Source: Bactericera cockerelli
Lineage: Eukaryota > Arthropoda > Insecta > Hemiptera > Triozidae
Length of the DNA: 64,000 nt
Assembly (NCBI GenBank): GCA_024516035.1
Contig: CM044963.1
Location: forward strand, 25,463,421-25,527,420
Direction of reading: 5' to 3'
Shown here in pieces: positions 32,801 through 42,394 of the stretch (the first letter of the stretch is position 1; each line of letters opens with the position of its first letter). The notes beneath the pieces were generated by a model. It made no database searches, was not told where the DNA came from, and worked only from the letters and a program-made list of their open reading frames with translations. The translations under genes and the position numbers were made by a program.

Positions 32801-35800
32801 CCACTGTCTTTACAAGGAGGCTAATAATTGACAAGGGCCCCCAGAACCAAGCCAATGCTGGTCTACTCCCTGTTTATAGTCCCCCAGCCAGACTGCTGGT
32901 CTACTCCCTGTTTATAGTCCCCCAGCCAGACTGCTGGTCTACTCCCTGTTTATAGTCCCCCAGCCAGACTACTTATTATTGGGACAACTTAAATAAAAGT
33001 ACATAATGAAATGAATATACCTAATTATCTAAATTAATATATAGCCGAACCTGGATTTAAGAAAAACCGGGATACATAAATATAAGAAAAAAAGTCGAAT
33101 ATACAATAAGGGAGAGATTTTAAAAAAAAAAAAAATGTAGTAGCTTGTTTTTTTGTTTAAGAAACTGTTATATACAATCCATCTTTCTATAAGGGAATAT
33201 AACCAAATTATAGGAGAAACCTGCAAAAAGGAAATAAGTTCCGATCGCTTGAGTTCTCTTATATCCAGGTACAACTCTATATTAAATTTATGTATTAAAA
33301 GTACATCGATGGTCAGAAATCATAAATATTAAAATCCTACTTAGCCATTGTTGATGGGACGTTGATTACAAAACCTCTGGTTCTGTCGTTGAAGTTCAGC
33401 AACGTCCAGCGAGGTTAGGAGTGTTTGGACTTAAATGGATGACCAATTGACCATTCAAATTAATTGAATTTGAACCTTCGTAATGCTAGGTATGCTTTGC
33501 TCCACCTTGACTGGGTGAGGTTAATGTAAGTAGCTGGTTTGTGAGTTTCCATCGAATAGAGGGTAAAACACCCCTCTTGAATAACCTAGATGTTAAAGAG
33601 ACGTAAAACAACAAAGATAAAGTTCTACTTGAACTACTGATGATAAACAATATAAGAATGGAATGGACATTGAAAATCTAATTAAAATATTTTATAATAG
33701 TTTAAAATGTTTAAATTTCAAATCTAAGAACAAATAAATTGTTGATATTATATAATCTTTAAAAAATCAATTGGAGGACGTTGTAATCGAATAAATATTC
33801 TCACTTTTGACTAATGACCAATTTTCTAATATCCAGTTCTCTATTATCCAGATTCGACTAGTATTATTATTATTATTATACTAATTCTGTCATCAAAATA
33901 GACACAGTGTGACAGTAAGTGTCCCGGTAGCTCAGTGGTATAGGGGGCACTCTGTGAATCCAGAGGTCGCGGGTTCGAAACCCAGCCGGGATATGACAAG
34001 TTTTCCTTCCATTTGGGATTTTTACCACATAATAATACATTTTGGGCTTACTGCTGTAATAATGGTACTTAATAGTCCTAATCCGGGCAGTATAAATTAG
34101 GCGATATAATTATCATCATATCATCATAGGGTAGCGTCATCGTGAACGATGATAGCCAGTCAGTAGATTAATGACTCAGCACTTCCACCACTCTCTTTAC
34201 AAGGAGGCTAATAATTGACAAGGGTCCTCAGAACCAAGCCAATGCTGGTATACTCCCTGTTTAAAGCTACCCAACCAAACTGTTCGTCTACTCCCTGTTT
34301 ATAATAATAATAATAATGTTTTTTTTTTTATTGTTGAATGATACCTTTCGGTGTTAACAATGTTGTGCTTAAAACTAAATAAAAACTAAATTCTTAAGAC
34401 TATAAAGATAATGATGTTAAGGAAAAAGTAATATAGGTAAGTAAATAATAATAATAACAAATTAACTAAAACTAATCTCTGTATCATAGTAAAGTATGTG
34501 AAGAGGGAGAGACAGTACCCAGCCAGATATTATTATTATAAATACTCACGTAAAATATTATAGAACAGCTCTTCGGAATAATTGTGGGTGTCGGACACAC
34601 CTCCTATCAGTTGCAGCTCTAGTCGACCGCCTTCTTGATAGCCCAGAGCTGAAATGGGAACGAGAAAATTTATGTACTCATACGTAAATACTCATCTTTC
34701 CTCACGAGATATTATGAGTAGACCCCAGACAACAAAGTACAGAGAAGAAAGTACCCAGCCGGGATTCGAACCAAGGTCATCGCACGTGCAAACCTCGTGC
34801 GCTAAGCGCTAACCCACAAGGGACCTATGTATATTTGATTTATTTGTATCAACAACAAAGTGTTATTACAAAAACAATAGGCAATTACATAATAATTATA
34901 GAACAGTTTAAAAAAAAATTAAATTTAAGGACTTTTTTTCTCTTCTCTTTTCTATTATTTTTTTTTTTTTTCTTTTTATACTACAGAGAGGTAAATTTTC
35001 ATTTTTTTTTTTTTTTTTTTTTTCATTTACTTTTGCACTAGAACAAGGTGACTGCTCGTGCCACTATGTTCAACGATTAATAATGGGAGGAGTGCATCCT
35101 TTTAATAGCCAAAAATTGTGGCTCCTTGTAAGGTTTAAAAAATTGTATCGGAAAAATTTCTAACCCGCCAATATTAGAACCCGGGCCCTACCTAGTTCCT
35201 GATAGCACTCTCACGATCCCCAATTTTCCCTTTCAACCCTCACCCTTCACACGAAGCAATCTGATTGGTTAATTCGAACAAAATAACCAATCAGAGTGCG
35301 TCGTGTGACGGTTGAAACGGAGATTTTGAGATTGGAGTACAAGTGGATCATGCTACCAAAGGGACTACTAAAATCTATGCATGAGAAGTTTTTTATTTTG
35401 TTTTATTTATTTTAATATTCATTCATTTACCGACCTCAGTAGCTTGAACGGTAAGGCGATGGACTTGTAACCTGGAGGTCGGTGGTTCAAGTCACGGTTT
35501 CAGCGTGTATTTACTAAAGCGAGTTTGAGTAGTTGTGATATCACGTAAGTGATTAACACAAATATGATAACTTTTGTTTTTAATATTCATTCATTTACAA
35601 TAAATTAACAATAATATGAACATGGACACAGCAGCTGCTTCTTATCCCTTGGGATTTAACCCAGTATTTAAGACTTAAATGATTTTGATTATAAAAAAGT
35701 TAAAAAAAAAGTTATCATATTTGTGTTAATCACTTTCGTGATGTCACAACTACTCAAACTCGCTTTACTAAATCTACGCTGAAACCGGGACTTGAATCAC

Positions 35801-38072
35801 CGACCTCCAGGTTACAAGTTCGCCGCCTTATCGATCAAGCTACTGAGGTCGGTTGATTTAACCCAGTATTTAAGACTTAAATGATTTTGATTATAATAAG
35901 GATTATGGCGGATCAAACTTTCAAAGAATCCGCCGATTACTCATGCATGAGAAGGGATCTACTTCATCAAATTTGAAAAAGTACGATGAATTTTAAAATT
36001 CCAATCAAATTTTAAGTAATATTTTTAATATTGTCAGTTTTAAGTGCATAATTTCAACAAAATGTACACATACACCATACACTACACACTGGACATGGAA
36101 GGAGCCCAGAATAATGGTTCTGGGCGTCCAAAGGGTTCACCCATATCAATCCTTCCACCACCATGACATCACACATGGACTCGGAAAGGAAAGTAAGGGA
36201 TCTACTCACCCAGCTCCTGCACCCTCTGCAGCACTACTCTACTCTTATCTACTCACCCAGCTCCTGCACCCTCTGCAGCACAGAGGCCACCGCATCCTCC
36301 GTGCCTGCCCCATCCAGGTGGGCGAGTCCCACCGCCCCTGACACCGAGTGGCGCAGCACCAGGGCTATGCACGTGGTCAGGTCATCCGTGCCCAGGATGG
36401 ACACGTTCTCTGGGGAATCAAGTAAAGAAAAGTTAGGTTAGATTTTTTTTTTAAGTTTCCATTTATTTATTTTTTACGTTAAAATCTTTTTTTTTCATCT
36501 CTGTTTACACGCAACAATAATGCTGCAATTACGTAAACAGGTATGAGGGACACTGCATACAGATTAAAGACCTATATCCAGGCCCTCCCTACATCTTTGT
36601 TTGAATTGTTCTAAAGTGAGATCGAGATCCAAATTTGCACTGTTACAATAATTATTAAATATTATTAGAGAGGAGATAAGTGGAGATAAGCTTCAACAAA
36701 CAATGAGGGTATACCCACCTTCAAGAGATAAAAAATCTTGTGCTGAAGGTGGGGAATTTTAAAAGAATTTAAAATACATTTAAAAAAAAATTCATCAAAG
36801 ACTTTAAAAGATTAGTATAATAATAATAATTCCGTGTCCGTGACATAGAGATAGATACGCGGTGGTGAGAGGGTTTATATGGACGCCAAGATCCAATGTC
36901 TAGGCTCCTTTCGTGTCCATTGATTTTATATGGTTTTAACGTCCTGACTTGAGGTAGACAGGACGGGGGTTTTACCCTCCATTCATTGGGAATCGTACCA
37001 GCTACCCACATTGACCTCACCCAGCCTAGGTAAGGCCGGAATTGTTAGAGGTTATATTAGTAAACATCCCAAAATTGGAGGTTTGGAGGACAGCTTGTCA
37101 CTTCCCGGCTGGGTTTCAAAACTTCTGGCTTACTAAAAACTATACCTTAACCTCTGAGCTACTGAGACATAGTTTGTGACGGAATGAGACCTTCTCTAGA
37201 GATCAGGAATGTGGTGTGATGTCGTTTATTTTCTTTGCTACAGGGACAGGTATTTTTAAAAGGGGCCTGTTATTGAATAATAATATGGGACTAGGTTAAG
37301 TTGTCAACTGGACTAATTCATAGCCACAAGATTAGAAGCTGGACTTGCCTATATCATGAAAGACTTTAAAACATTTTAACGTACATTTAAAAAAAATTCA
37401 TTAAAGACTTTAAAAGACTAGTTTCGTCCTCATTTGGAGTTAGACATCCTAGTAGGTAACATATTTATTATAATTAAATATGTATCAATATGGTAGTCAA
37501 ACTTGTTGATTTGAACGGGTCTGTTGTATTAAAGAAAAAAAAATCAATCACTGTGATGTGGAGAGAATTTTCAATCAACAGGCATGATGTCATTAACGAG
37601 AAAGAAAAACATGACAAAAGGACCCCATAAAAATGAGAGGTTGTAACAAACATACCTGAAGTAATGTACGAAACGGTTCCGGGTATGTTTGTGGTGATGG
37701 AGAGGAGGGTTTTAGCGGGTATGGCGCACTGTTTCCAGCGCTGGAACCCCGCACTTCGTCTTGAACAATAGAAGATTTTACCTCCTCTCACAAGATAAAA
37801 AAAAAAAAAAAAAATCAGGCATGATGGAGAGACTTTTTTTAGAAAGGGCCTGTTGTACAAAAAAAAAAAAAAAACGTCGACTCACTGTCATGGGGCACGG
37901 TGACCGCCATCTCTCGCTGCTGCACGTACAACAGCCCCATGGGGCCGATGACCTTGGGCGGCACACTCAGCAGGGAGGTGACGGCGTCGCGGTAGAAGGC
38001 GTGGGTGTGAAAGAGGGTGCGGGAGTCGGGCGGCACCTCGTCCTGGACTATGCCGTTGAACAGCAGCACCAT
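26741..38072 (-). CDS. NTAN1: Protein N-terminal asparagine amidohydrolase, complete seven-exon gene
   Basis: Coding exons, 5' to 3': 38072-37886, 36409-36257, 34648-34550, 32717-32610, 31373-31273, 29102-28941 and 26866-26741. All introns are GT-AG and every junction keeps phase, giving 311 residues; human NTAN1 has 310. NTAN1 converts N-terminal Asn to Asp on proteins, making substrates for arginylation and ubiquitin-dependent decay (Arg/N-degron pathway). Family landmarks in order: GPMGLLYVQQREMAVT (44-59); LGTDDLTTC with the presumed catalytic Cys76, matching Cys75 of the human enzyme; GGRLELQLIGGVSD; CELNTIVRNG; WPIIYGVGINIKSGE; ATFPDKGPD; VDLWLEQPDEFIL; LSTTPDVEPPHFV. The start ATG sits directly after a 3' splice site, so a 5' UTR exon lies upstream. 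Introns are packed with SINEs and minisatellites. The assignment is by recognised motifs, not a database search. Confidence 0.93.
26905..27183 (+). mobile_element. SINE-5 (tRNA-headed, TTA tail), with a small internal insertion
   Basis: A partial head (GGTAAAGGCGGCACTTTGTG), B-box GGGTTCGAAACCC and the family body (GGGATTTTTACCACATAATA, then GGGCAGTATAAA) with a TTA tail. About 80 bp starting with a T-run interrupt the body near 26988-27065. Confidence 0.75.
27582..27806 (-). mobile_element. SINE-5, reverse copy
   Basis: AT-triplet tail, then ATCGCCTTATTTATACTACC, the body, and a head ending in CCACTGAGCTACCGTGACA (reverse complement of an A-box). Confidence 0.8.
27946..28231 (+). mobile_element. 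SINE-7 (tRNA-headed)
   Basis: TAGTCACTGTGGCAGAGCGA head, B-box GGGTTCGATTCCC, body TACTTGGATGTTCGGGGTCC, ATT tail. The minisatellite motif AACTAAAAGCTTGG flanks it on both sides (27930 and 28233), so it inserted into the NTAN1 intron minisatellite or next to its founder unit. Confidence 0.82.
28232..28940 (-). repeat. 38-bp minisatellite at the NTAN1 exon-6 splice donor (about 18-19 copies)
   Basis: Unit on the gene strand: GTACTGATCCAAGCTTTTAG, then TTATACCAATTACCAAAG. It abuts exon 6, and the authentic donor GTACTG is the first six bases of unit 1. Every unit boundary reads AAAG|GTACTG, a donor-like site. Units differ by few substitutions. Confidence 0.92.
28941..29102 (-). CDS. NTAN1: NTAN1 coding exon 6
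   Basis: 162 bp, acceptor CTCTTCCAG, donor ATGCAG|GTACTG. Encodes VLDVYDCALGLLKIGPFNYD, then the VDLWLEQPDEFIL block and PPHFVMQ. The donor is the edge of a 38-bp minisatellite that fills the adjoining intron. Confidence 0.93.
29222..29520 (-). mobile_element. SINE-7, reverse copy
   Basis: Complement of the family at 27946: AT tail, GATTCTGCCACTGGTCGCTG body, and a head ending in CTCTGCCACAGTGACTA. Confidence 0.82.
29934..30180. mobile_element. MITE, 247 bp with 68-bp terminal inverted repeats
   Basis: Arms 29934-30001 and 30113-30180 begin TCGCCGCTGCAAACACAAAC and are nearly perfect complements. No target duplication is clear and the superfamily is not assigned. Confidence 0.75.
30281..30465 (+). 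mobile_element. SINE-6 (tRNA-headed)
   Basis: Head TAGTCAAGTGGTTAATGCGC, B-box TTGTTCGAATCCC, body ACTCTGAGGGTTAGGTAGTA. Two other copies lie at 31468 and 41832. Confidence 0.75.
30466..30640 (-). mobile_element. SINE-4 (core-bearing), reverse copy
   Basis: Carries the shared core (reverse: GGACGGGGGTTTTACCCTCC, then TTCACCCAGCCTGGGT) joined to the family tail (AATGTCTAGGCTTCTTTCAT). Confidence 0.65.
31036..31222 (+). mobile_element. LINE-type 3' tail with polyadenylation signal
   Basis: GGGTGGAAGAGATTGCCACA, then AACCCCGCCCTTTAGGTAGG, T-rich sequence, AATAAAGCTTAAAA. No reverse transcriptase is present, so this is a 5'-truncated copy or a short retroposon. Confidence 0.6.
31273..31373 (-). 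CDS. NTAN1: NTAN1 coding exon 5
   Basis: 101 bp, acceptor CCTCGCCAG, donor CAG|GTGAGT. Encodes INIKSGEVFSATFPDKGPD through LTGVQQ. A second donor 15 nt farther (AAG|GTGAGT) would add VSATK in frame. Confidence 0.92.
31468..31690 (+). mobile_element. SINE-6
   Basis: GTGCACTGGTAGTCAAGTGG head, body GGTTAGGTGGTAGAAAATGC, TTA tail. Confidence 0.82.
31823..32105 (+). mobile_element. Chimeric SINE: SINE-5 head and body joined to SINE-3 tail
   Basis: Begins as SINE-5 (CCGGGAGCTCAGTGATAAAG, then ATAATATGTCTTGGCCTTAC) but near 31978 switches to the SINE-3 3' segment (CACAATAGATCTAATTAGGC, then GGGTTTCACTGAAAACCC). A short internal duplication of the AGTAAGGGTTTCA part follows. Confidence 0.7.
32142..32278. 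repeat. Short AT-rich inverted-repeat element
   Basis: TTAGGTATGTATTATGTAAT at the left and ATTACATAATATATACCTAA at the right are complements around an AT-rich centre. Probably a MITE. Confidence 0.5.
32316..32513. mobile_element. MITE, 198 bp with 29-bp inverted ends
   Basis: Ends GAATGGGTGAGTAGAAGAAC and its exact complement (32485-32513). A possible AAAT target duplication flanks it. Confidence 0.7.
32610..32717 (-). CDS. NTAN1: NTAN1 coding exon 4
   Basis: 108 bp, acceptor AATTTCAG, donor G|GTGAGT. Encodes AFHKQPVEIDLTVACVCELN and then the VRNGVRWPIIYGV block. Confidence 0.92.
32740..32990. repeat. Dispersed repeat with a three-copy 38-bp minisatellite
   Basis: GGGTGGCGTCATCGTGAACG, then TGACTCAGCACTTC, recurs at 34130-34310. 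At 32857-32970 the unit CTACTCCCTGTTTATAGTCC repeats every 38 bp. Confidence 0.6.
33345..33615 (+). mobile_element. 5S-derived SINE, worn copy
   Basis: GCAACGTCCAGCGAGGTTAG marks the 5S head and GACTGGGTGAGGTTAATGTA the core. Confidence 0.65.
33917..34135 (+). mobile_element. SINE-5, complete
   Basis: A-box GTCCCGGTAGCTCAGTGGTA, B-box GGGTTCGAAACCC, body through AATCCGGGCAGTATAAATTA, AT tail. Confidence 0.85.
34550..34648 (-). CDS. NTAN1: NTAN1 coding exon 3
   Basis: 99 bp, acceptor CCCATTTCAG, donor C|GTGAGT. Encodes LGYQEGGRLELQLIGGVSD and then HNYSEELFYNIL. Confidence 0.92.
34680..34826 (-). mobile_element. SINE-7-related fragment
   Basis: CTCACGAGATATTATGAGTA, then CCGGGATTCGAACCAAGGTC (complement of a B-box). 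Confidence 0.6.
35175..35365. repeat. Inverted-repeat element related to 5137-5610
   Basis: Shares CCAATCAGAGTGCG and the flanking complementary blocks with the earlier element but is shorter. Confidence 0.45.
35430..35855. mobile_element. Two SINE-8 copies in inverted orientation
   Basis: The plus copy at 35430-35580 (GACCTCAGTAGCTTGAACGG head) and the minus copy at 35709-35855 (ending CGATCAAGCTACTGAGGTCG) face each other. They could form a hairpin in the NTAN1 pre-mRNA intron. A third, partial copy is at 42458-42620. Confidence 0.65.
36201..36283 (-). repeat. 47-bp tandem duplication of the exon-2 3' end and splice donor
   Basis: CTACTCACCCAGCTCCTGCA (exon end plus donor on the complement) occurs at 36202 and again at 36249. 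The upstream donor keeps the reading frame; using the second adds 47 nt and shifts it. Confidence 0.85.
36257..36409 (-). CDS. NTAN1: NTAN1 coding exon 2 (catalytic Cys)
   Basis: Acceptor TTCCCCAG, donor G|GTGAGT. Encodes NVSILGTDDLTTCIALVLRH through RVQEL, including the presumed nucleophile Cys76. The 3' end of this exon and its donor are duplicated 47 bp downstream. Confidence 0.93.
36825..37170 (-). mobile_element. SINE-4 copy followed by a SINE-5 head fragment
   Basis: 36825-37040 is the SINE-4 tail (CGTGTCCGTGACATAGAG, AATGTCTAGGCTCCTTTCGT) plus the shared core (GGACGGGGGTTTTACCCTCC). 37075-37170 carries a SINE-5-like head (TTCCCGGCTGGGTTTC, ACCTCTGAGCTACTGAGACA). Confidence 0.7.
37886..38072 (-). 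CDS. NTAN1: NTAN1 coding exon 1
   Basis: Begins ATG immediately after CCCCTCACCAG and ends A|GTGAGT. It encodes residues 1-62 (MVLLFNG...VTVPHD) plus the first base of Lys63. MVLLFNG aligns with the N-terminus of vertebrate NTAN1, so this Met is the start. The exon is GC-rich against an AT-rich background. Confidence 0.92.
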
Positions 38073-38534
38073 CTGGTGAGGGGATTCACAACATTTTTTT
38101 AATTTAATTTTCATAAATTAACGGGTTAAACCCATGTTTATTTGACATGAATATAGTTAAGATACATAAATATATTAAAAAGATATATAGAAAAAGACAG
38201 TAAAATTGTTTGATTTTATAAATATAGTTATACGTTATGACTTATGATTATAACAAAATATTAAGTTTCCAATATCTTTCTTAATTTATCTTTTATTTCA
38301 TTGATCGAACAAGAGAAGGGATGTATAGATGAATCAGAATTAGAAGCTTGATTAAAAATAATCTTATCATTCTATAAAGTGGTTTGTGGAAGGTATAGTT
38401 CTTTGAGCAGAAATCTAAGTCAAAAATGTCTTTGTTCATAGCAAATAACTTAGGCTGGTATGCAGAGACGATTTTGTATTCCCTATAGGGTGGTCCCGAA
38501 CTTGCTATAGGGAATACTTCGACCTTGACATTTA

Positions 38535-38663
38535 GGGCGGAATTAATAGACGTTTTTGTAATACCTCTGTGGCGCTAAGTCACGGATTGCGTACTGTGTA
38601 AGATAGGGAAAATCGACACTTACCAACGGCTTATGTTATTGATGTTGTCTATTAATTCCGCCC
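38535..38663. mobile_element. 129-bp MITE, copy 1
   Basis: GGGCGGAATTAATAGACG at one end and GTCTATTAATTCCGCCC at the other, flanked by TTTA on both sides (38531-38534 and 38664-38667). A second copy is at 41339-41456 and a distorted one at about 58064-58160. Confidence 0.8.
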
Positions 38664-38699
38664 TTTACTCCTGCACTTACTTTGAAGCTACACTGCTAC

Positions 38700-39206
38700 A
38701 CTGAGTGACAAATTTAGCGGAACGCATAGGTTTTTTTCTCGTATAACGTGTGTGTGTATTTCTTGTTGGACAAAAATATTTTTCATATCCTTTCTAATTG
38801 CGGAAATCACACAAAAATTGGTACAGAGATAGCAAAGACATGAAAGCCAATTTTCAAAAATGAATGAAGTACTTGGCATTGTCGACCTTTCCCATACAGG
38901 GTGTAGAAAAAAACTGCTTTTCAATAATTATTTCAAAATTCATTATTTTGGATTCAAAGGAATAATGACGTGTCCATCAAAATCATTAAAAACAGTTTTT
39001 TTGTACACCCTGTATGGGAAAGGTCGACAATGACAAGAACTTCATTCAATTGTGAAAATTGGCCTTCATGTTTCCGCTATCTCTGTACCAATTTTTGTGT
39101 GATTTCCTCAATTAGAAAAAATATGAAAAATGTTTTTGTCCAACAAGAAATACACACGTTATATCAGAAAAAACCTATGCGTTCCGCTAAATTTGTCTCG
39201 AAATGT
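38700..39206. repeat. Long palindrome (arms ~230 bp) with mariner-like CAGGGTGT inside
   Basis: Left and right arms are near-complements around a ~50-bp centre (38940-38990). CATACAGGGTGTAGAAAAAA and TTTTTTTGTACACCCTGTAT lie inside the arms. Both arms give the same pseudo-ORF in opposite directions, which is why ORFs appear here. Noncoding. Confidence 0.75.
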
Positions 39207-39366
39207 TTCAAAAATAAAGAGTTCAAGTATGAATTTTTGTGGTGAAGCTCAAGGCCTCTTTACAATTTTTGTGACATTAAACAGGGAGAAGACAAGGTCT
39301 TACTATAGAACTATAAACACATAACAGACTAGCCAACAATAACAAGCCAGGCTTTTTATTTTTTAT

Positions 39367-39531
39367 TATTATTATTTTTTTTTTTTTTAAAAAAAGGTAA
39401 GTGTGTCCCGGAACCACTTTCGCATTACTTTAGGGCACTTTACCTTTACATCCATGCCATTCCGGAAACGGAAAATTTCGGTCAGAAATTTTCGCTCCGG
39501 CCAGGATTCGAACCCGCAACCTCCGGGTCAG
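39367..39531 (-). mobile_element. SINE-1, 5'-truncated, with 14-bp target duplication
   Basis: Reverse strand. The body and B-box are present (CAGGATTCGAACCCGCAACC), but the head stops after the anticodon-side sequence. TAACAAGCCAGGCT is repeated at both flanks (about 39339-39352 and 39532-39545). Confidence 0.85.
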
Positions 39532-39679
39532 TAACAAGCCAGGCTAGCTTTCAGTTTCTAAAGGGTTTAATCGCTTATACAGATAAAAGCCCAAGTTCTT
39601 ACGATGGGTGATCGTAAATAAAAATATAAAGACGAGCCAATCATCACTGCAACCAGCTAAGCTGTTACAACGACAACAA

Positions 39680-39840
39680 CAATATTTTTTGTGGTTAGCG
39701 CAGCATTACCAAGTGACATCATTTTTCTAAACCAATTATACTATATCCTTTATTATGTGGTAATGTCGCCTCTAGTCGTTATTCATACAAGTAACTTCTC
39801 ATTTTTCCTCACGAGATATGAGTGGACCCGATTCCTGTGG
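39680..39840 (-). mobile_element. SINE-7-related fragment
   Basis: TTTTTCCTCACGAGATATGA and GAGTGGACCCGATTCCTGTG match the SINE-7 body in reverse; the head is missing. Confidence 0.5.
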
Positions 39841-40089
39841 GTTCTGGAATACATTATTAGGACCAACAATAGTCTGCAGTAGCAGACACCATTACGAAAT
39901 AGGACCAGGGGTGTCACTAATGGTGATATTTAATGATGATGCATATCTTGGATACATCTTCATCAATCAAGTTCGTAACTCAACTAGCTACCTGCTTCTT
40001 CAGACCTTTGAAATTTACATTTTACAGAACAACTGAACAATATCTATCTTATTTTATAATAAAATGAAGTCCAACTATCTACCCATAAT

Positions 40090-40310
40090 TAACCGAACAC
40101 AGTGAGGGAGCGAAGCGACCTCACTAAGAGATGCTCTGTTTTAACTTATTTAACTTACATACTGGACGATTTGGCTTTCGTTTGTCTGTATGTATGTATG
40201 TCTGTCTGTTCCGCGATAACTCTCGACCAGATTCTTCAAAATTGTTGAAATTTTATAGTATACTAGCCGTTTGCCCGTGCTTTGCAACGGTCAAATAGGG
40301 CCCCTATTTG
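40090..40310. repeat. Dispersed repeat with TGTATGTATGTCTGTCTGTT
   Basis: Contains GGGAGCGAAGCGACCTCACT and TAGCCGTTTGCCCGTGCTTT, motifs that look like dispersed insect repeats. No terminal structure was determined. Confidence 0.35.
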
Positions 40311-40764
40311 GCCCTATGATAAATAATGATATTTAACATAAATAATCGTGGTAGGATCTTAATGGTATTAGTACAAGCGTTGGGCCATTTTATTAAAGCT
40401 GAGCTTTATATGGCTAAAATTTAATCAATATATATATTTAATATAATCAGAACGTTAAAATTAAATAGAATCATTGGCGTTAGGAAGGCATCCAGCCATA
40501 AAAAACGTGCTCTACCCTACTAGCAACATGAGCTAATATGGGATAAAGGCAAGGGATATAATTATAAAAAACTGATTTAGATGTTCTGCGTAAACTCAGC
40601 TGTTTTTTTCTCAAATCAAAAACCATTATTATATTATTATTATACAACACTTTATTAGATATAAATGGACATTATGTACAATATGTACGTCCAAATAATT
40701 ATTTTAACAATGAAAAAAAATATATAACAATGGAAACAATATATACAATAAAAATGAAAAAGAA

Positions 40765-40855
40765 TAGAAAATATATAAAAAACATATGTCCTAACTAAAG
40801 GGCGGGGTTATTGCCTATGGCAATCTCTTCCACCCAACCCTTATACTTTCATGTG
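40765..40855 (-). mobile_element. LINE-type 3' tail fragment
   Basis: Reverse copy of the CTAAAGGGCGGGGTTATTGC, TATGGCAATCTCTTCCACCC block. Confidence 0.5.
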
Positions 40856-40861
40856 CATGTC

Positions 40862-41078
40862 TGTCCCGGTAGCTCAGTGGTAAATCCGGCACTCTGTGAA
40901 TCCAGAGATTCCAGAGGTCGTGGGTTCAAAACCCAACCGGGACATGACAAGTTATCCTCCCATTTGGGATTTTTACCACATGATAATATGTCTTGGGCTT
41001 ACTGGTGGAATAATTGGACTTTAATAGTCCTTATCGGGCAGTATAAATAAGGCGATATTATTATTATTATTATTTTTA
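40862..41078 (+). mobile_element. SINE-5, complete
   Basis: GTCCCGGTAGCTCAGTGGTA head, body, and ATAAGGCGATATTATTATTA tail. Confidence 0.85.
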
Positions 41079-41338
41079 ACTTTCAAGCCACAAAGAAATA
41101 CATAAAATTTTAAAAGACTTTTGAAAGACAGTTTAATATTATGCATTCTGAAGAGAAAGGTGTCCAATGTTGTGATAAGGAGTGAGGACTCTAGGAGAGG
41201 GGCATGATTAATGACAGGAGGGCCCAGAGACACTTGTGAGGGTAGCAAGGTGTTCAGTGTCCAACTTGTTCCTCGTATCAGATTATCTCATTCTTCTTAA
41301 TCAAGCTCCTTGGGCTTCTAGTTTCTTAGGGCGGAATT

Positions 41339-41456
41339 AATAGACGTTTTGATAATACCTCTGTGGCGCTAAGTCACGGATTGCGTACTGTGTAAGATAG
41401 GGAAAATCGATACTTACCAACGACTTAAGTTATTGATGTTGTCTATTAATTCCGCC
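41339..41456. mobile_element. 129-bp-family MITE, copy 2
   Basis: Same ends and the same inner block (TCACGGATTGCGTACTGTG) as 38535-38663. Confidence 0.8.
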
Positions 41457-41465
41457 TCTAGTGTT

Positions 41466-41796
41466 TATTATTATCTGACCTGGTTGCAGGGTTTTCAGTG
41501 AAACCCTTACAATTTACACGGCGACCTAATTAGATCTATTGTGACCACAGTTGATTCCCTTCGGTTTTAACGTACTGATTTGAGATGAATAATCAGGACG
41601 GGGGTTTTATCCTCCATTCGCTGGGAATCGTACCAGCTACCCATATTAACCTTGTCCGGCCTGGGTGTGGCCGGAAATGCCAGCCTCACGTGTTTGGAGG
41701 GGACAGAATTTTCTTCGAAAAGTCTGCCCCAACCGGGAGTCGAACTCGAGACCTCTGGACTATGGGCAGTAGTCATAACCGTTACGCCACGGAGGA
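41466..41796 (-). mobile_element. SINE-3, complete reverse copy
   Basis: Reads, from its 5' end at 41796: head CGTAACGGTTATGACTACTG, B-box GAGTTCGACTCCCGG, shared core, tail segment CACAATAGATCTAATTAGG and an AT tail. TAGTGTT flanks both sides. Confidence 0.85.
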
Positions 41797-41831
41797 TGGT
41801 TCTTAGTGTTCATGAGATGTAGACAATAGTA

Positions 41832-42035
41832 GCGTGCACTGGTAGTCAAGTGGTTAACGCGCTAGTCTGGTAGTCCAAGTAGCGTAGGGATTCGTTGGTT
41901 CGAATCCCACCCAGTGCATCATTTTTTCCTCATTAATTTGAGTTTGTGACACATAATAATAAAGCCTCTAAGAGTGAGGTGGTAGAAAATGCTTTGAACA
42001 TTAGATTTAACTAAAGAGTATTATTATTAATAATA
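41832..42035 (+). mobile_element. SINE-6
   Basis: GCGTGCACTGGTAGTCAAGT head, GGTTCGAATCCCACCCAGTG B-box, TTA tail. Confidence 0.82.
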
Positions 42036-42216
42036 ATAAAACCATAACAGTGAGGTCAAAACGATGATGATGATAATCCTGAAAGAAGATAAAGTTTCAA
42101 AGTGGACGTTCAATTAATTGAGAAATAAGAAACCACACCACCGGCTCTGATCTAAGTTCTCATTAACTTGCGGAAAAGCGTAATAAAATTATGCTGGACA
42201 GACTGGACAGTTTAAG

Positions 42217-42394
42217 GGTTGGGTGGAAGAGATTGCCACAGGCAATAATCCCGCCCTTTAGGTAGGACATTTCTCTCTTTTTTTCCTTCTTGTATATTTG
42301 TTTAATCTTTTTGTTTTTCTTTATATTTCATCGTGTTCTACTGCATATTATATTTTTTGTTCTACCTAATAAAGCTTAAAAAAAAAAAAAAAAC
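42217..42394 (+). mobile_element. LINE-type 3' tail with AATAAAGCTTAAAA
   Basis: Same organisation as 31036-31222, ending in a poly(A) run. Confidence 0.6.

Noticed and set aside
37474..37860. Minus-strand ORF containing SAGFQRWKQCAIPAKTLLSI as a further NTAN1 exon
   Set aside because: Exons 1 and 2 already join in phase without it, matching the family across the junction, and the ORF depends on an A/T-run. It is intron sequence.
38688..39245. Pair of similar ORFs (HPVWERSTM...) on opposite strands
   Set aside because: They are the two arms of one palindrome read from each side. There is no independent coding evidence.
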